A stretch of DNA of 12,236 nt from Christensenella sp. UBA5394 (GTDB lineage: Bacteria; Bacillota; Clostridia; Christensenellales; CAG-138). Position numbers and translations under genes: made by a program. Shown here in pieces: positions 6,832-12,236 of the stretch. The DNA lies in the NCBI GenBank assembly GCA_002409725.1, contig DHOI01000029.1:382-12617 (forward strand), read 5' to 3'. Below the pieces are notes generated by a model, which saw only the letters and a program-made list of their open reading frames with translations, ran no database searches and was not told where the DNA came from. Every line of letters starts with the position of its first letter. The stretch's first letter is position 1.

Positions 6832-6860
6832 TTGACAGCCTTAAATGTATCTTGTATAGT
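6832..6860 (+). promoter_or_regulatory. Consensus sigma-A promoter of the rrf2-ccdA/tlpA operon
   Basis: TTGACA (6832-6837, perfect) and TATAGT (6855-6860) are separated by exactly 17 bases. Predicted +1 is at about 6867, giving a 55-base leader. It is the best -35/-10 pair in the window. Such a strong core promoter upstream of an Rrf2 gene is consistent with control by repression. Confidence 0.8.
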
Positions 6861-6887
6861 AACATATAATGAAACCGGTGATGTTAC
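6859..6887. promoter_or_regulatory. Operator-like inverted repeat GTAACAT-N15-ATGTTAC
   Basis: Perfect 7-base arms at 6859-6865 and 6881-6887 span the end of the -10 box and the predicted transcription start. The spacing of arm centres is 22 bases, about two helical turns, which suits a dimeric regulator binding one face of DNA. Autoregulation by the adjacent Rrf2 protein is the natural inference. Confidence 0.45.
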
Positions 6888-6888
6888 A

Positions 6889-6906
6889 GTTCGGCCATAG
6901 CCGAAC
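6889..6906 (+). promoter_or_regulatory. Leader hairpin GTTCGGC-CATA-GCCGAAC ahead of the rrf2 ribosome binding site
   Basis: A perfect 7-base-pair stem with a CATA loop ends two bases before AAAGGAGG (6909-6916). As RNA it would be a stable leader hairpin that could protect the 5' end or tune translation. As DNA it is an 18-base palindrome that could be a second operator. There is no T-tract, so it is not a terminator. Confidence 0.5.
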
Positions 6907-6921
6907 GTAAAGGAGGCATAT

Positions 6922-7344
6922 ATGAACGGCGAATTTAATGCGGCTGTACATGCCCTGGTGTGCATGAGCCATAAGGGGAGCTTACTGTCCAGTGAGGCGC
7001 TGGCTGCGAATATCTGCACCAACCCGGCGCGGGTACGCAAGATTATGGCCAAGCTTAAATCCGCCGGCGTCGTTACCTCCAAAGAAGGGCCGGAGGGCGG
7101 CTACAGCGCGGCGCTCCCCGCAGATAAGATCACCCTGGCGCTGGTAGCGCAGGCAGTAGATGCGCGCTTCATCACCCCGGGCTGGCACAGCGGCGATGTA
7201 GATATGAAATGCCTGATCGCCTCGGGCATGGCCGGCCTGCTTGATGAGGTCTATGGCCGAATGGACGCCCTGAGCCAAGGCTATTTGGCTAACATCACCA
7301 TTGCGGATCTCGAAGGGCGCATATTCGGCCAGGCGGCTGAATAG
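6922..7344 (+). CDS. Rrf2 family transcriptional regulator
   Basis: The 140-residue protein has the Rrf2 winged helix: an N-terminal EFNAAVHALVCM segment, a recognition region with NPARVRKIMAKLKSAGVV (residues 34-51) and the wing SKEGPEGGYSAA (54-65). Rrf2 proteins sense redox state, nitric oxide, iron-sulfur status or cysteine supply. The Fe-S members use three cysteines after the wing; here only Cys96 (DMKCLIASG) lies in that region, with Cys14 and Cys33 in the DNA-binding half. A classical three-Cys cluster is therefore unlikely, and a thiol or small-molecule sensor (CymR-like) is more probable. AAAGGAGG lies five bases before the ATG. It is followed after 60 bases by the ccdA-tlpA fusion and probably controls that operon and itself. 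The preceding promoter carries two palindromes. Confidence 0.9.
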   Translation: MNGEFNAAVHALVCMSHKGSLLSSEALAANICTNPARVRKIMAKLKSAGVVTSKEGPEGGYSAALPADKITLALVAQAVDARFITPGWHSGDVDMKCLIASGMAGLLDEVYGRMDALSQGYLANITIADLEGRIFGQAAE

Positions 7345-7404
7345 ATATTGCTGATCCGCCGTGGGCCCGCATCCCCAACAGCCCTTTGATTTAAAGGAGG
7401 AACC

Positions 7405-8688
7405 ATGCAACTGCAATTGGAAGCCGGTGTACCGGCACTTACCGTGTTTCTACAGGGACTGATCAGCTTTTTCTCCCCTTGCGTGCTGCCCTTGATTCCA
7501 CTGTATATCGGCTATCTTTCCGGTGGCGGCAAAACGCTGGATGAGAACGGGCAAGAGGTCTACGAGCGACGCATCGTACTGCGCAATACCTTCTTTTTCG
7601 TGTTGGGCATCAGCTTTGCCTTTGGCGTGCTGGGCTTGGGCTTCACGGCCCTGGGCCGCTTCTTCAGCGGCAACCGCATCCTTTTCTCCAAGATCGGCGG
7701 CGTACTGGTGGTGCTTTTCGGCCTCTATCAGTTGGGGGTGTTCGGCTCTTCGATGGCGCTTTCGCGGGAGCGGCGGCTACCCCTTAATCTCGATAAAATG
7801 GCAATGAACCCCTGGACGGCCCTTTTGCTGGGCTTTGTCTTTAGCTTCGCCTGGACACCCTGCGTGGGGCCTACCCTGGCCTCCGTGCTGCTGATGGCCG
7901 CTTCCTCGGCCTCGGCTGCGAGGGGATTCATGTTGATCGGCGTTTACACGCTGGGCTTCGTGCTGCCCTTCCTGGGCGTGGGCCTCTTCGCCAGCGGCCT
8001 GATCGATTTTTTCAAGCGGCACCAAAAAGCCATGCAGTATACGGTTAAGGCGGGCGGCATCCTGATGGTGGTGATGGGCGTGATGATGATCACAGGTTGG
8101 ATGGATAACCTCAGCGGTTATCTGAACCAAACGCAAACAGAGGCCCCCCCTACAGCCACAGCCGCGCAAAACGCAGCGGCAGATGCTACAGCCGCTCCCG
8201 CAACGACGGCGGCCCCTGAAGCCGATCAAACGCCCGCGCCGGAGGAACGGAAGACCGTACCTGCGCCCGCAATCACCCTGAAGGATCAGAATGGCGAAAC
8301 GCATACCCTCGCGGACTACAAGGGCCAGGTAGTGTTTCTCAACTTTTGGGCAACCTGGTGCGGCCCCTGCCAGAATGAGATGCCGGATATCCAGGCGCTC
8401 TACGAGGATTGGGATGAGAACGCGGGCGAGGTGGTCGTGCTGGGCGTGGCCGGGCCTAACCAGGGCCGGGAGGGCAGTGCGGATGATATCAAGGCCTTCC
8501 TCAGTGAAAAGGGCTATACCTACCCCGTGTTGCTGGATGAAAGCGGTGAAGCCTTTTACCAATACGGCATCTCTGGCTTTCCTACCACCTTTATGATTGA
8601 CAAGGAGGGCAACGTCTTCGGCCTGGTAACGGGCGAAATCAGCCGCGAGATCATGGACGACATCGTGCGTCAGACCCTGGAGGGATAA
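7405..8688 (+). CDS. ccdA: CcdA-TlpA fusion: membrane thiol reductase with C-terminal thioredoxin domain
   Basis: The 427-residue protein joins two modules. Residues 1-235 are a CcdA/DsbD-beta type membrane domain with about six helices and the paired redox cysteines C26 (SFFSPCVLPL) and C153 (AWTPCVGPT). Residues 241-285 are a linker rich in Ala, Pro and Thr. Residues 286-427 are a TlpA/ResA-like thioredoxin domain with W318-C-G-P-C322 and a cis-proline loop GFPTTF (Pro393). Family knowledge: CcdA carries electrons from cytoplasmic thioredoxin across the membrane, and TlpA-like domains reduce disulfides outside. The fusion should do both in one polypeptide. No cytochrome c maturation genes are nearby, so the target is probably other exported thiol proteins or peroxide defence. 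A strong AAAGGAGG site precedes the ATG by four bases. No clear terminator follows. Confidence 0.94.
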   Translation: MQLQLEAGVPALTVFLQGLISFFSPCVLPLIPLYIGYLSGGGKTLDENGQEVYERRIVLRNTFFFVLGISFAFGVLGLGFTALGRFFSGNRILFSKIGGVLVVLFGLYQLGVFGSSMALSRERRLPLNLDKMAMNPWTALLLGFVFSFAWTPCVGPTLASVLLMAASSASAARGFMLIGVYTLGFVLPFLGVGLFASGLIDFFKRHQKAMQYTVKAGGILMVVMGVMMITGWMDNLSGYLNQTQTEAPPTATAAQNAAADATAAPATTAAPEADQTPAPEERKTVPAPAITLKDQNGETHTLADYKGQVVFLNFWATWCGPCQNEMPDIQALYEDWDENAGEVVVLGVAGPNQGREGSADDIKAFLSEKGYTYPVLLDESGEAFYQYGISGFPTTFMIDKEGNVFGLVTGEISREIMDDIVRQTLEG

Positions 8689-8696
8689 AAATTTCC

Positions 8697-8716
8697 CTTG
8701 CAAAGGCGGTGGCAAG
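8697..8716. promoter_or_regulatory. Short inverted repeat CTTGC-N10-GCAAG over the cysteine desulfidase -35 region
   Basis: Five-base arms at 8697-8701 and 8712-8716 cover the -35 hexamer and part of the spacer. The repeat is short enough to be chance, but its position would suit a repressor site. Confidence 0.25.
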
Positions 8717-8725
8717 TCATATAAT
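8698..8725 (+). promoter_or_regulatory. Promoter of the cysteine desulfidase gene, +1 predicted on the first ATG
   Basis: TTGCAA (8698-8703, 4 of 6 matches) lies 16 bases before a perfect TATAAT (8720-8725). The predicted +1 is 8732, the A of the first in-frame ATG. The gene therefore has its own promoter 10 bases after the ccdA-tlpA stop, and its mRNA would be leaderless if translation starts there. Confidence 0.6.
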
Positions 8726-8731
8726 AAAAGT

Positions 8732-10072
8732 ATGAATACACATGCTTGTAAGGCCGACCAGGCCAAGATGGAGCCCTGCCCCATGCAGAGGCAGGATCCG
8801 CGCTACGACGCCTATCTGCGCATCCTTAATCGGGAACTGATCCCGGCCATGGGCTGCACGGAACCCATCGCCATCGCCTATTGCGCAGCCATGGCGCGAG
8901 CGGTGCTGGGCAAGCTGCCCGAGCGGGTGGTCATCGAGGCCAGCGGCAACATTATCAAGAATGTCAAGAGCGTGATCGTTCCCCATACCAATGGCCACCG
9001 CGGCATCAAGGCAGCGGCGGCCATTGGCATTTTGGCCGGGGATGAAAGCAAGCGCCTCGAAGTGCTCTCAGATATATGCGAGGAGCACATACGGGCTCTA
9101 CCCGCCTACCTAGCTGATACCGATTTTGAAGTGCGGCCCACAAACGGCAAGCTGCTGCTGGAGATCGCCGTGCACGCCTATGGCGGCGGCTCGCATGCGC
9201 TGGTGCGCATCGCCAACGCTCATACCAACATCGTGTACATCGAAAAGGACGGCGTGGTTTTGCAGCAGCAGGCAGACGGAGCGGGCGGCGGCCCGGAGCC
9301 GGAGGCCAGGCCGGATTATGATCTATTGAGCGTGGAGGGCATCTATGCCTTTGCCATAGGCGCGGATACCGCGGATGTGGCCGAGGTGCTGGATCGCCAG
9401 ATCGCCTATAACACAGCCATAGCGGAGGAAGGCTTACGGGGGGATTACGGGGCGAACATCGGCGCAGTTCTCTTAAAAAGCCAGGGCGGAGACGTTCGCA
9501 GCCGGGCCAAGGCGCGGGCCGCCGCCGGTTCGGATGCGCGCATGAACGGCTGCGACCTGCCCGTGATTATCAATTCAGGCAGCGGAAACCAAGGCATTAC
9601 CGCCTCCCTGCCCGTGATCGAATACGCCCGGGAGCTAGGCGCATCCAAGGATACGCTCTACCGCGCCCTGTTGATCTCTAACCTCTGCGCCATCCACCAG
9701 AAAACCGGCATCGGCGCGCTTTCCGCCTATTGCGGGGCCGTCAGCGCGGGTGCCGGTGCCGGTGCGGGCATTGCCTACCTCTATGGCGGCCAATACCGCG
9801 AAATCGCCCACACCATCGTCAACACTTTGGCCATCACCTCCGGCATCGTCTGCGACGGGGCAAAAGCCTCCTGTGCGGCCAAGATCGCCACGGCCGTGGA
9901 CGCGGGCATATTGGGTTATGATATGTTCCTCAACGGCCAGCAGTTCCTCAGCGGCGATGGGCTGGTCTCGTCCGGGGTGGAAAGCACCATCCGCAACATC
10001 GGCCGCCTGGGCCGGGAGGGCATGCGGGAAACGGATAAGGAGATCATCGAGATCATGACCTGCGATATGTAA
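8732..10072 (+). CDS. cyuA: UPF0597 family L-cysteine desulfidase (CyuA/YhaM-like, serine dehydratase alpha fold)
   Basis: The 446-residue protein carries the family signature PAMGCTEPIAIAY (Cys42) and the glycine-rich C-terminal region. Cys334, Cys374 and Cys381 are spaced 40 and 7 residues, as I recall for the [4Fe-4S] ligands of the archaeal L-cysteine desulfidase; that comparison is from memory. Such enzymes split L-cysteine into pyruvate, ammonia and sulfide in the cytoplasm and are oxygen-sensitive. Related L-serine dehydratases are an alternative reading. The start is uncertain. The ATG at 8732 coincides with the predicted transcription start and has no ribosome binding site; the ATG at 8783 (Met18) has GGAG (8770-8773) at nine bases and gives a more family-like N-terminus. 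A triplicated GGTGCC-type hexamer (9749-9766) encodes an Ala-Gly run after Cys334. Neighbouring redox genes suggest a sulfur-metabolism context. Confidence 0.87.
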   Translation: MNTHACKADQAKMEPCPMQRQDPRYDAYLRILNRELIPAMGCTEPIAIAYCAAMARAVLGKLPERVVIEASGNIIKNVKSVIVPHTNGHRGIKAAAAIGILAGDESKRLEVLSDICEEHIRALPAYLADTDFEVRPTNGKLLLEIAVHAYGGGSHALVRIANAHTNIVYIEKDGVVLQQQADGAGGGPEPEARPDYDLLSVEGIYAFAIGADTADVAEVLDRQIAYNTAIAEEGLRGDYGANIGAVLLKSQGGDVRSRAKARAAAGSDARMNGCDLPVIINSGSGNQGITASLPVIEYARELGASKDTLYRALLISNLCAIHQKTGIGALSAYCGAVSAGAGAGAGIAYLYGGQYREIAHTIVNTLAITSGIVCDGAKASCAAKIATAVDAGILGYDMFLNGQQFLSGDGLVSSGVESTIRNIGRLGREGMRETDKEIIEIMTCDM

Positions 10073-10089
10073 GCGATGGCGTAAATAAA

Positions 10090-10124
10090 AAAGGCCCCGG
10101 GAAGCAAGCGCTTCCGGGGCCTTT
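10090..10124. terminator. Bidirectional intrinsic terminator between cyuA and the pit operon
   Basis: The arms are at 10090-10105 and 10110-10124: AAAGGCCCCGGGAAGC pairs with GCTTCCGGGGCCTTT with one bulged G and a loop of about four bases. On the minus strand the stem is followed by TTTTTTATTTA, a good U-tract for the DUF47 end. On the plus strand only TTT follows, so cyuA termination relies mainly on the very stable stem. Confidence 0.9.
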
Positions 10125-10132
10125 GCACGTTC

Positions 10133-10750
10133 TTAGGTGTTCTTCATGATCACGCTCTCGATGACCTCGCTGGCATGCTCACAGGCATCCAGGCAGTTCT
10201 CGAGGCCCTCGTAGATGTGTGTCCAGGCGAGGATGTTAATGGGGTTGGATTCGCCAGTGTTCATACGGCGCATGGCCTCCAGATAGAGGGCGTCTCCTTC
10301 GCTTTCGAGGTTGTTGACCTCCACGATATGCACCACAATGGTTTGGGATTTTTTGAAATTGGGGAATTCCTCCAGCGCCCGGTGCAGCGCCTGGGTGCAG
10401 CGCACGATCAGCTCTACAAATTCGAGCATATCACCCCTAAGGGCCAGCACATTGTGCATATAGAGGCGCTGCATCACGTCGTCCAGGCAGTCCACTACGT
10501 TATCCAGCTCCTGGGATAGGGTAAGAATATCCTCGCGCTCGATGGGGGTGATAAACTCCTTGCCCAGCTTGCGGATCATCTCGTGCTTAAGGTCGTCAGC
10601 CTTGTGTTCGATCTCATGGATGGCTTCCATGCGCGCCACCACGGTGGCCGGGTCGAACTGGGCGAAGGATTCCTGCAAAAACGAAGCGGCGTCGCAGCCG
10701 AAGGTAGCGCAGCGGATGAGCACATCGAAATAATATTGATCCTTTTTCAT
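10133..10750 (-). CDS. DUF47 family (PhoU-like) putative regulator of phosphate transport
   Basis: The 205-residue, all-helical protein belongs to the DUF47/TIGR00153 family that accompanies PiT transporters. Two PhoU-type acidic ExxxD metal-binding motifs are visible: E48-H-K-A-D52 and E149-S-E-G-D153. It has no membrane segment or signal peptide and should act on the inner face of the transporter, probably as a gate or regulator of phosphate uptake. The pit gene ends 66 bases upstream with no terminator between, so the two are probably co-transcribed. AAAGGAG lies about 11 bases before the ATG, slightly farther than usual. The biochemical role is inferred from genomic pairing; the family is not well characterised. 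Confidence 0.9.
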   Translation of the reverse strand: MKKDQYYFDVLIRCATFGCDAASFLQESFAQFDPATVVARMEAIHEIEHKADDLKHEMIRKLGKEFITPIEREDILTLSQELDNVVDCLDDVMQRLYMHNVLALRGDMLEFVELIVRCTQALHRALEEFPNFKKSQTIVVHIVEVNNLESEGDALYLEAMRRMNTGESNPINILAWTHIYEGLENCLDACEHASEVIESVIMKNT

Positions 10751-10816
10751 GGGATATCAATCTCCTTTGTCGGTCGTAATCGGTAGTCAGAAAAGCGGCT
10801 AAATGAAGCAGGCAGC

Positions 10817-11866
10817 TTAGAACATATACATGAACAGCTTCGCCATCAAAAAGCCCAGCAAACCACAGCCAGGGAAGGTGAGGAACCAAGCCATGGCCAT
10901 ATCGCCTACGATCCGCCAATTCACAGCGGAGAGGCGCTTGGCTGCGCCCACGCCCATGATGGCGGTTGTTTTTGTGTGCGTGGTGCTCACGGGTACGCCC
11001 GTGAGGGAGGAGACGAGAAGGCAGACGGTGGCGGCGCTATCCGCAGCAAAGCCCTGGTAGGGCTGGAGCTTGACCATATCCATGCCCACGGATTTGATGA
11101 TGCGGTAACCGCCGATGCTGGTACCCAGGCCCATCACCAGCGAGCAGAGGATCATTAACCAGATGGGGATGGCGAACTCGCTTACGTTTTCGCCCCGCAC
11201 CAGGAAGATGCCCAGGAGGAAAACGCCGATGAACTTTTGCCCATCCTGCGCGCCGTGCATAAAGGCCATACCCGCGCCGCCCATGATCTGCGCATTTTTG
11301 AAAAAGCGCGTGGCCTTACGGCGCTCCATATTGACGCATAGGGCCTCGATGAGCCTGGTGATCAGGAAACCCAGCACAAAGCCGAGCAGGGAGGAAAAGA
11401 CCAGTCCATAGAGTACCTTGACCCATTCGGAAAAGTTGATGCCGTTCAGACTGCCGTGCAGGGCAATGGCCGCGCCCGAAAGGCCGGCGATGAGGGCGTG
11501 GCTTTCGGAGGTGGGGATACCGAAGGCCCAGGCAGCCGTTGCCCAGGTCACGATGGCGAAGAGAGCCGCACAAAGGGCCACGATGGCCTCGTGCGTATTG
11601 CCGCCGAAATCCACCATGTTATAGATGGTCATGGCAACTTGGGAATTGATCAGCGTCATCACCAGCACACCGAGGAAGTTGAAGATGGCGGCCATGACGA
11701 TGGCCTCCTTGGCGCGCATACTGCGGGTCGATACGCAGGTGGCTATGGCGTTGGGCGCATCCGTCCAGCCGTTAACTAAAATAACGCCCAATGTTAACGC
11801 TACGGTAATAGCGAGCATTGGGCTTACGAGCATTTGTGCAAGGAAATCCGTAAATGGTATTGTCAT
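10817..11866 (-). CDS. pit: PiT family low-affinity inorganic phosphate transporter
   Basis: This 349-residue, polytopic protein carries both PiT signature repeats: NGWTDAPNAIAT (residues 32-43) and MHGAQDGQKFIG (203-214). It also has the conserved PTSESHA (118-124) and TGVPVSTTHT (289-298) segments that form the inverted-repeat phosphate/cation site. PiT proteins import phosphate, often as a metal-phosphate complex, driven by H+ or Na+. I place the start at ATG 11866 because GGAG (11876-11873) lies six bases before it. A frame-compatible TTG at 11878 would add four residues but is itself part of that ribosome binding site. The DUF47 gene follows in the same operon. A promoter and a PhoP-box-like repeat lie upstream. 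Confidence 0.94.
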   Translation of the reverse strand: MTIPFTDFLAQMLVSPMLAITVALTLGVILVNGWTDAPNAIATCVSTRSMRAKEAIVMAAIFNFLGVLVMTLINSQVAMTIYNMVDFGGNTHEAIVALCAALFAIVTWATAAWAFGIPTSESHALIAGLSGAAIALHGSLNGINFSEWVKVLYGLVFSSLLGFVLGFLITRLIEALCVNMERRKATRFFKNAQIMGGAGMAFMHGAQDGQKFIGVFLLGIFLVRGENVSEFAIPIWLMILCSLVMGLGTSIGGYRIIKSVGMDMVKLQPYQGFAADSAATVCLLVSSLTGVPVSTTHTKTTAIMGVGAAKRLSAVNWRIVGDMAMAWFLTFPGCGLLGFLMAKLFMYMF

Positions 11867-11915
11867 TCGTGTCTCCAATTGGCCATATTTGCCTACTTTA
11901 AATCTTTACATTAGC

Positions 11916-11924
11916 ATTATAGCA
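11916..11924 (-). promoter_or_regulatory. Extended -10 promoter of the pit-DUF47 operon
   Basis: On the minus strand TGC followed by TATAAT (11921 to 11916) is a consensus extended -10. Predicted +1 is at about 11909, giving a 43-base leader. No good -35 is seen at normal spacing, as expected for an activator-assisted or extended -10 promoter. Confidence 0.6.
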
Positions 11925-11964
11925 CGCGAAGCGCCATCATGGCCAAGCAAAATTCATCAAATTG

Positions 11965-11981
11965 TGTAAAATCTATGTAAA
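11965..11981 (-). promoter_or_regulatory. Putative PhoP box: TTTACA-N5-TTTACA direct repeat
   Basis: Read on the minus strand, TTTACA occurs at 11981-11976 and again at 11970-11965, an 11-base period. Firmicute PhoP binds TTHAYA-type half-sites spaced about five bases, so two consensus half-sites are present. A weak third unit (TGATGA, 11959-11954) is in phase. The repeat lies about 56-72 bases upstream of the predicted pit transcription start, suitable for activation. Confidence 0.4.
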
Positions 11982-12017
11982 ATTTTTGGGCAAGTAAGGC
12001 GCGGCCTGCACAGGCTC

Positions 12018-12057
12018 TAAAAAGAGGAGCGGGATGGCCCGCTGTGACCATCCCCGC
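12018..12057 (-). terminator. Intrinsic terminator of the ferritin gene
   Basis: On the minus strand GCGGGGATGG pairs with CCATCCCGC (one bulged G) around a ten-base loop and is followed within three bases by CTCTTTTT. It begins about 34 bases after the ferritin stop codon. On the plus strand no T-tract follows. Confidence 0.8.
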
Positions 12058-12090
12058 CCGCATACATGCGCGATATTCGTTTATCCGCCG

Positions 12091-12236
12091 TCAATCCAGC
12101 ACCAGGGAGGGCGCCGCGTAGGCCCGCGCCTTCAGTTCCTGGTCGAGCGCGTAGAGGCCCTTGGCCTCGTGGCCGAAGAGCTCGTACTTTTTGATGAGGT
12201 CGCCGGCGTTCTTCTCCTCCTCGCCCTGCTCCTTGA
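12091..12236 (-). CDS. Ferritin (non-haem), C-terminal 47 residues; 5' end outside window
   Basis: The minus-strand frame is open at the right edge and ends at TGA (12093-12091). The visible part begins KEQGEEEKNAGDLIKKYELF and continues to a GLYALDQEL segment, which matches the last helix and tail of bacterial ferritins (typical pattern EQxEEE...LxxKxxLxG...GLYxLDxEL). Ferritins form 24-mer cytoplasmic cages that oxidise and store iron. The extreme C-terminal extension after Lys-Ala-Arg is short and hydrophobic. Of the 47 codons, 44 end in G or C, an even stronger bias than in the neighbours, which would fit a highly expressed gene. A rubrerythrin-type protein is less likely because no rubredoxin domain follows. 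The catalytic ferroxidase residues lie outside the window. Confidence 0.8.
   Translation of the reverse strand, partial: KEQGEEEKNAGDLIKKYELFGHEAKGLYALDQELKARAYAAPSLVLD

Noticed and set aside
6642..7082. Minus-strand frame of 146 codons covering the Rrf2 promoter
   Set aside because: It would run through the rrf2 5' end, promoter and palindromes, and has no start signal or recognisable domain.
7777..8784. Long minus-strand open frame (335 codons) opposite ccdA-tlpA
   Set aside because: It is rich in His, Arg and Gly, has no recognisable domain or ribosome binding site, and mirrors the strongly supported plus-strand fusion; GC-rich third positions create such shadows.
9749..9766. Tandem GGTGCC hexamer (three copies, last one GGTGCG) in cyuA
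   Set aside because: It encodes the Gly/Ala-rich segment expected in this family and is too short to be treated as a separate repeat element.

Overview
The window looks like chromosomal DNA from a GC-rich Clostridia-type Firmicute (Gram-positive, probably anaerobic). The reasons are the strong AAAGGAGG-type ribosome binding sites, a DUF3810 membrane metalloprotease next to a LonB-type protease, a SEDS/PBP pair without outer-membrane partners, an oxygen-sensitive type of cysteine desulfidase, and two half-sites resembling a Firmicute PhoP box before a phosphate transporter. The lineage is inferred from gene content only. Most genes strongly prefer G or C at the third codon position. No tRNA, rRNA, CRISPR array, IS element or phage gene was seen.

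Layout. Positions 1-851 (+) hold the C-terminal part of a Lon-family protease that enters from outside the window. Positions 899-2943 (+) hold a DUF3810 putative zinc protease and a CorA-type Mg2+/metal channel, probably one operon. Positions 6253-2969 (-) hold a tightly overlapping three-gene wall operon: membrane-anchored FHA protein, SEDS glycosyltransferase (RodA/FtsW), class B penicillin-binding protein. Positions 6254-6921 are gene-poor and less GC-rich. They contain one 51-residue, two-helix membrane protein (6449-6604) and several inverted repeats, and 6605-6831 remains unexplained. Positions 6922-8688 (+) hold an Rrf2-family regulator followed by a CcdA-TlpA fusion for extracytoplasmic thiol redox. 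Positions 8732-10072 (+) hold a UPF0597/CyuA-type L-cysteine desulfidase. Positions 11866-10133 (-) hold a PiT phosphate transporter and its DUF47 (PhoU-like) partner. Positions 12236-12091 (-) are the last 47 codons of a ferritin.

How the genes fit together. The FHA/SEDS/PBP operon supplies a peptidoglycan polymerase and transpeptidase pair plus a phosphothreonine-reading module, resembling the actinobacterial fha-rodA-pbpA arrangement but with no kinase or phosphatase in view. The Rrf2, CcdA-TlpA and cysteine desulfidase genes form a plausible thiol/sulfur neighbourhood. Pit and DUF47 form a phosphate-uptake unit, and ferritin adds iron storage. Three intrinsic terminators separate the convergent or tandem units: at the corA/PBP junction, the cyuA/DUF47 junction and downstream of ferritin.

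The points most worth a second look are: (i) two promoters whose predicted +1 falls exactly on the A of the annotated ATG (DUF3810 and cysteine desulfidase genes), suggesting leaderless mRNAs or wrong starts; (ii) the unlisted 51-residue membrane protein; (iii) stacked operator-like palindromes before the Rrf2 gene, whose protein lacks the full Fe-S cysteine set; (iv) a PhoP-box-like direct repeat before pit; (v) the FHA-SEDS-PBP operon. No clearly novel system was identified.
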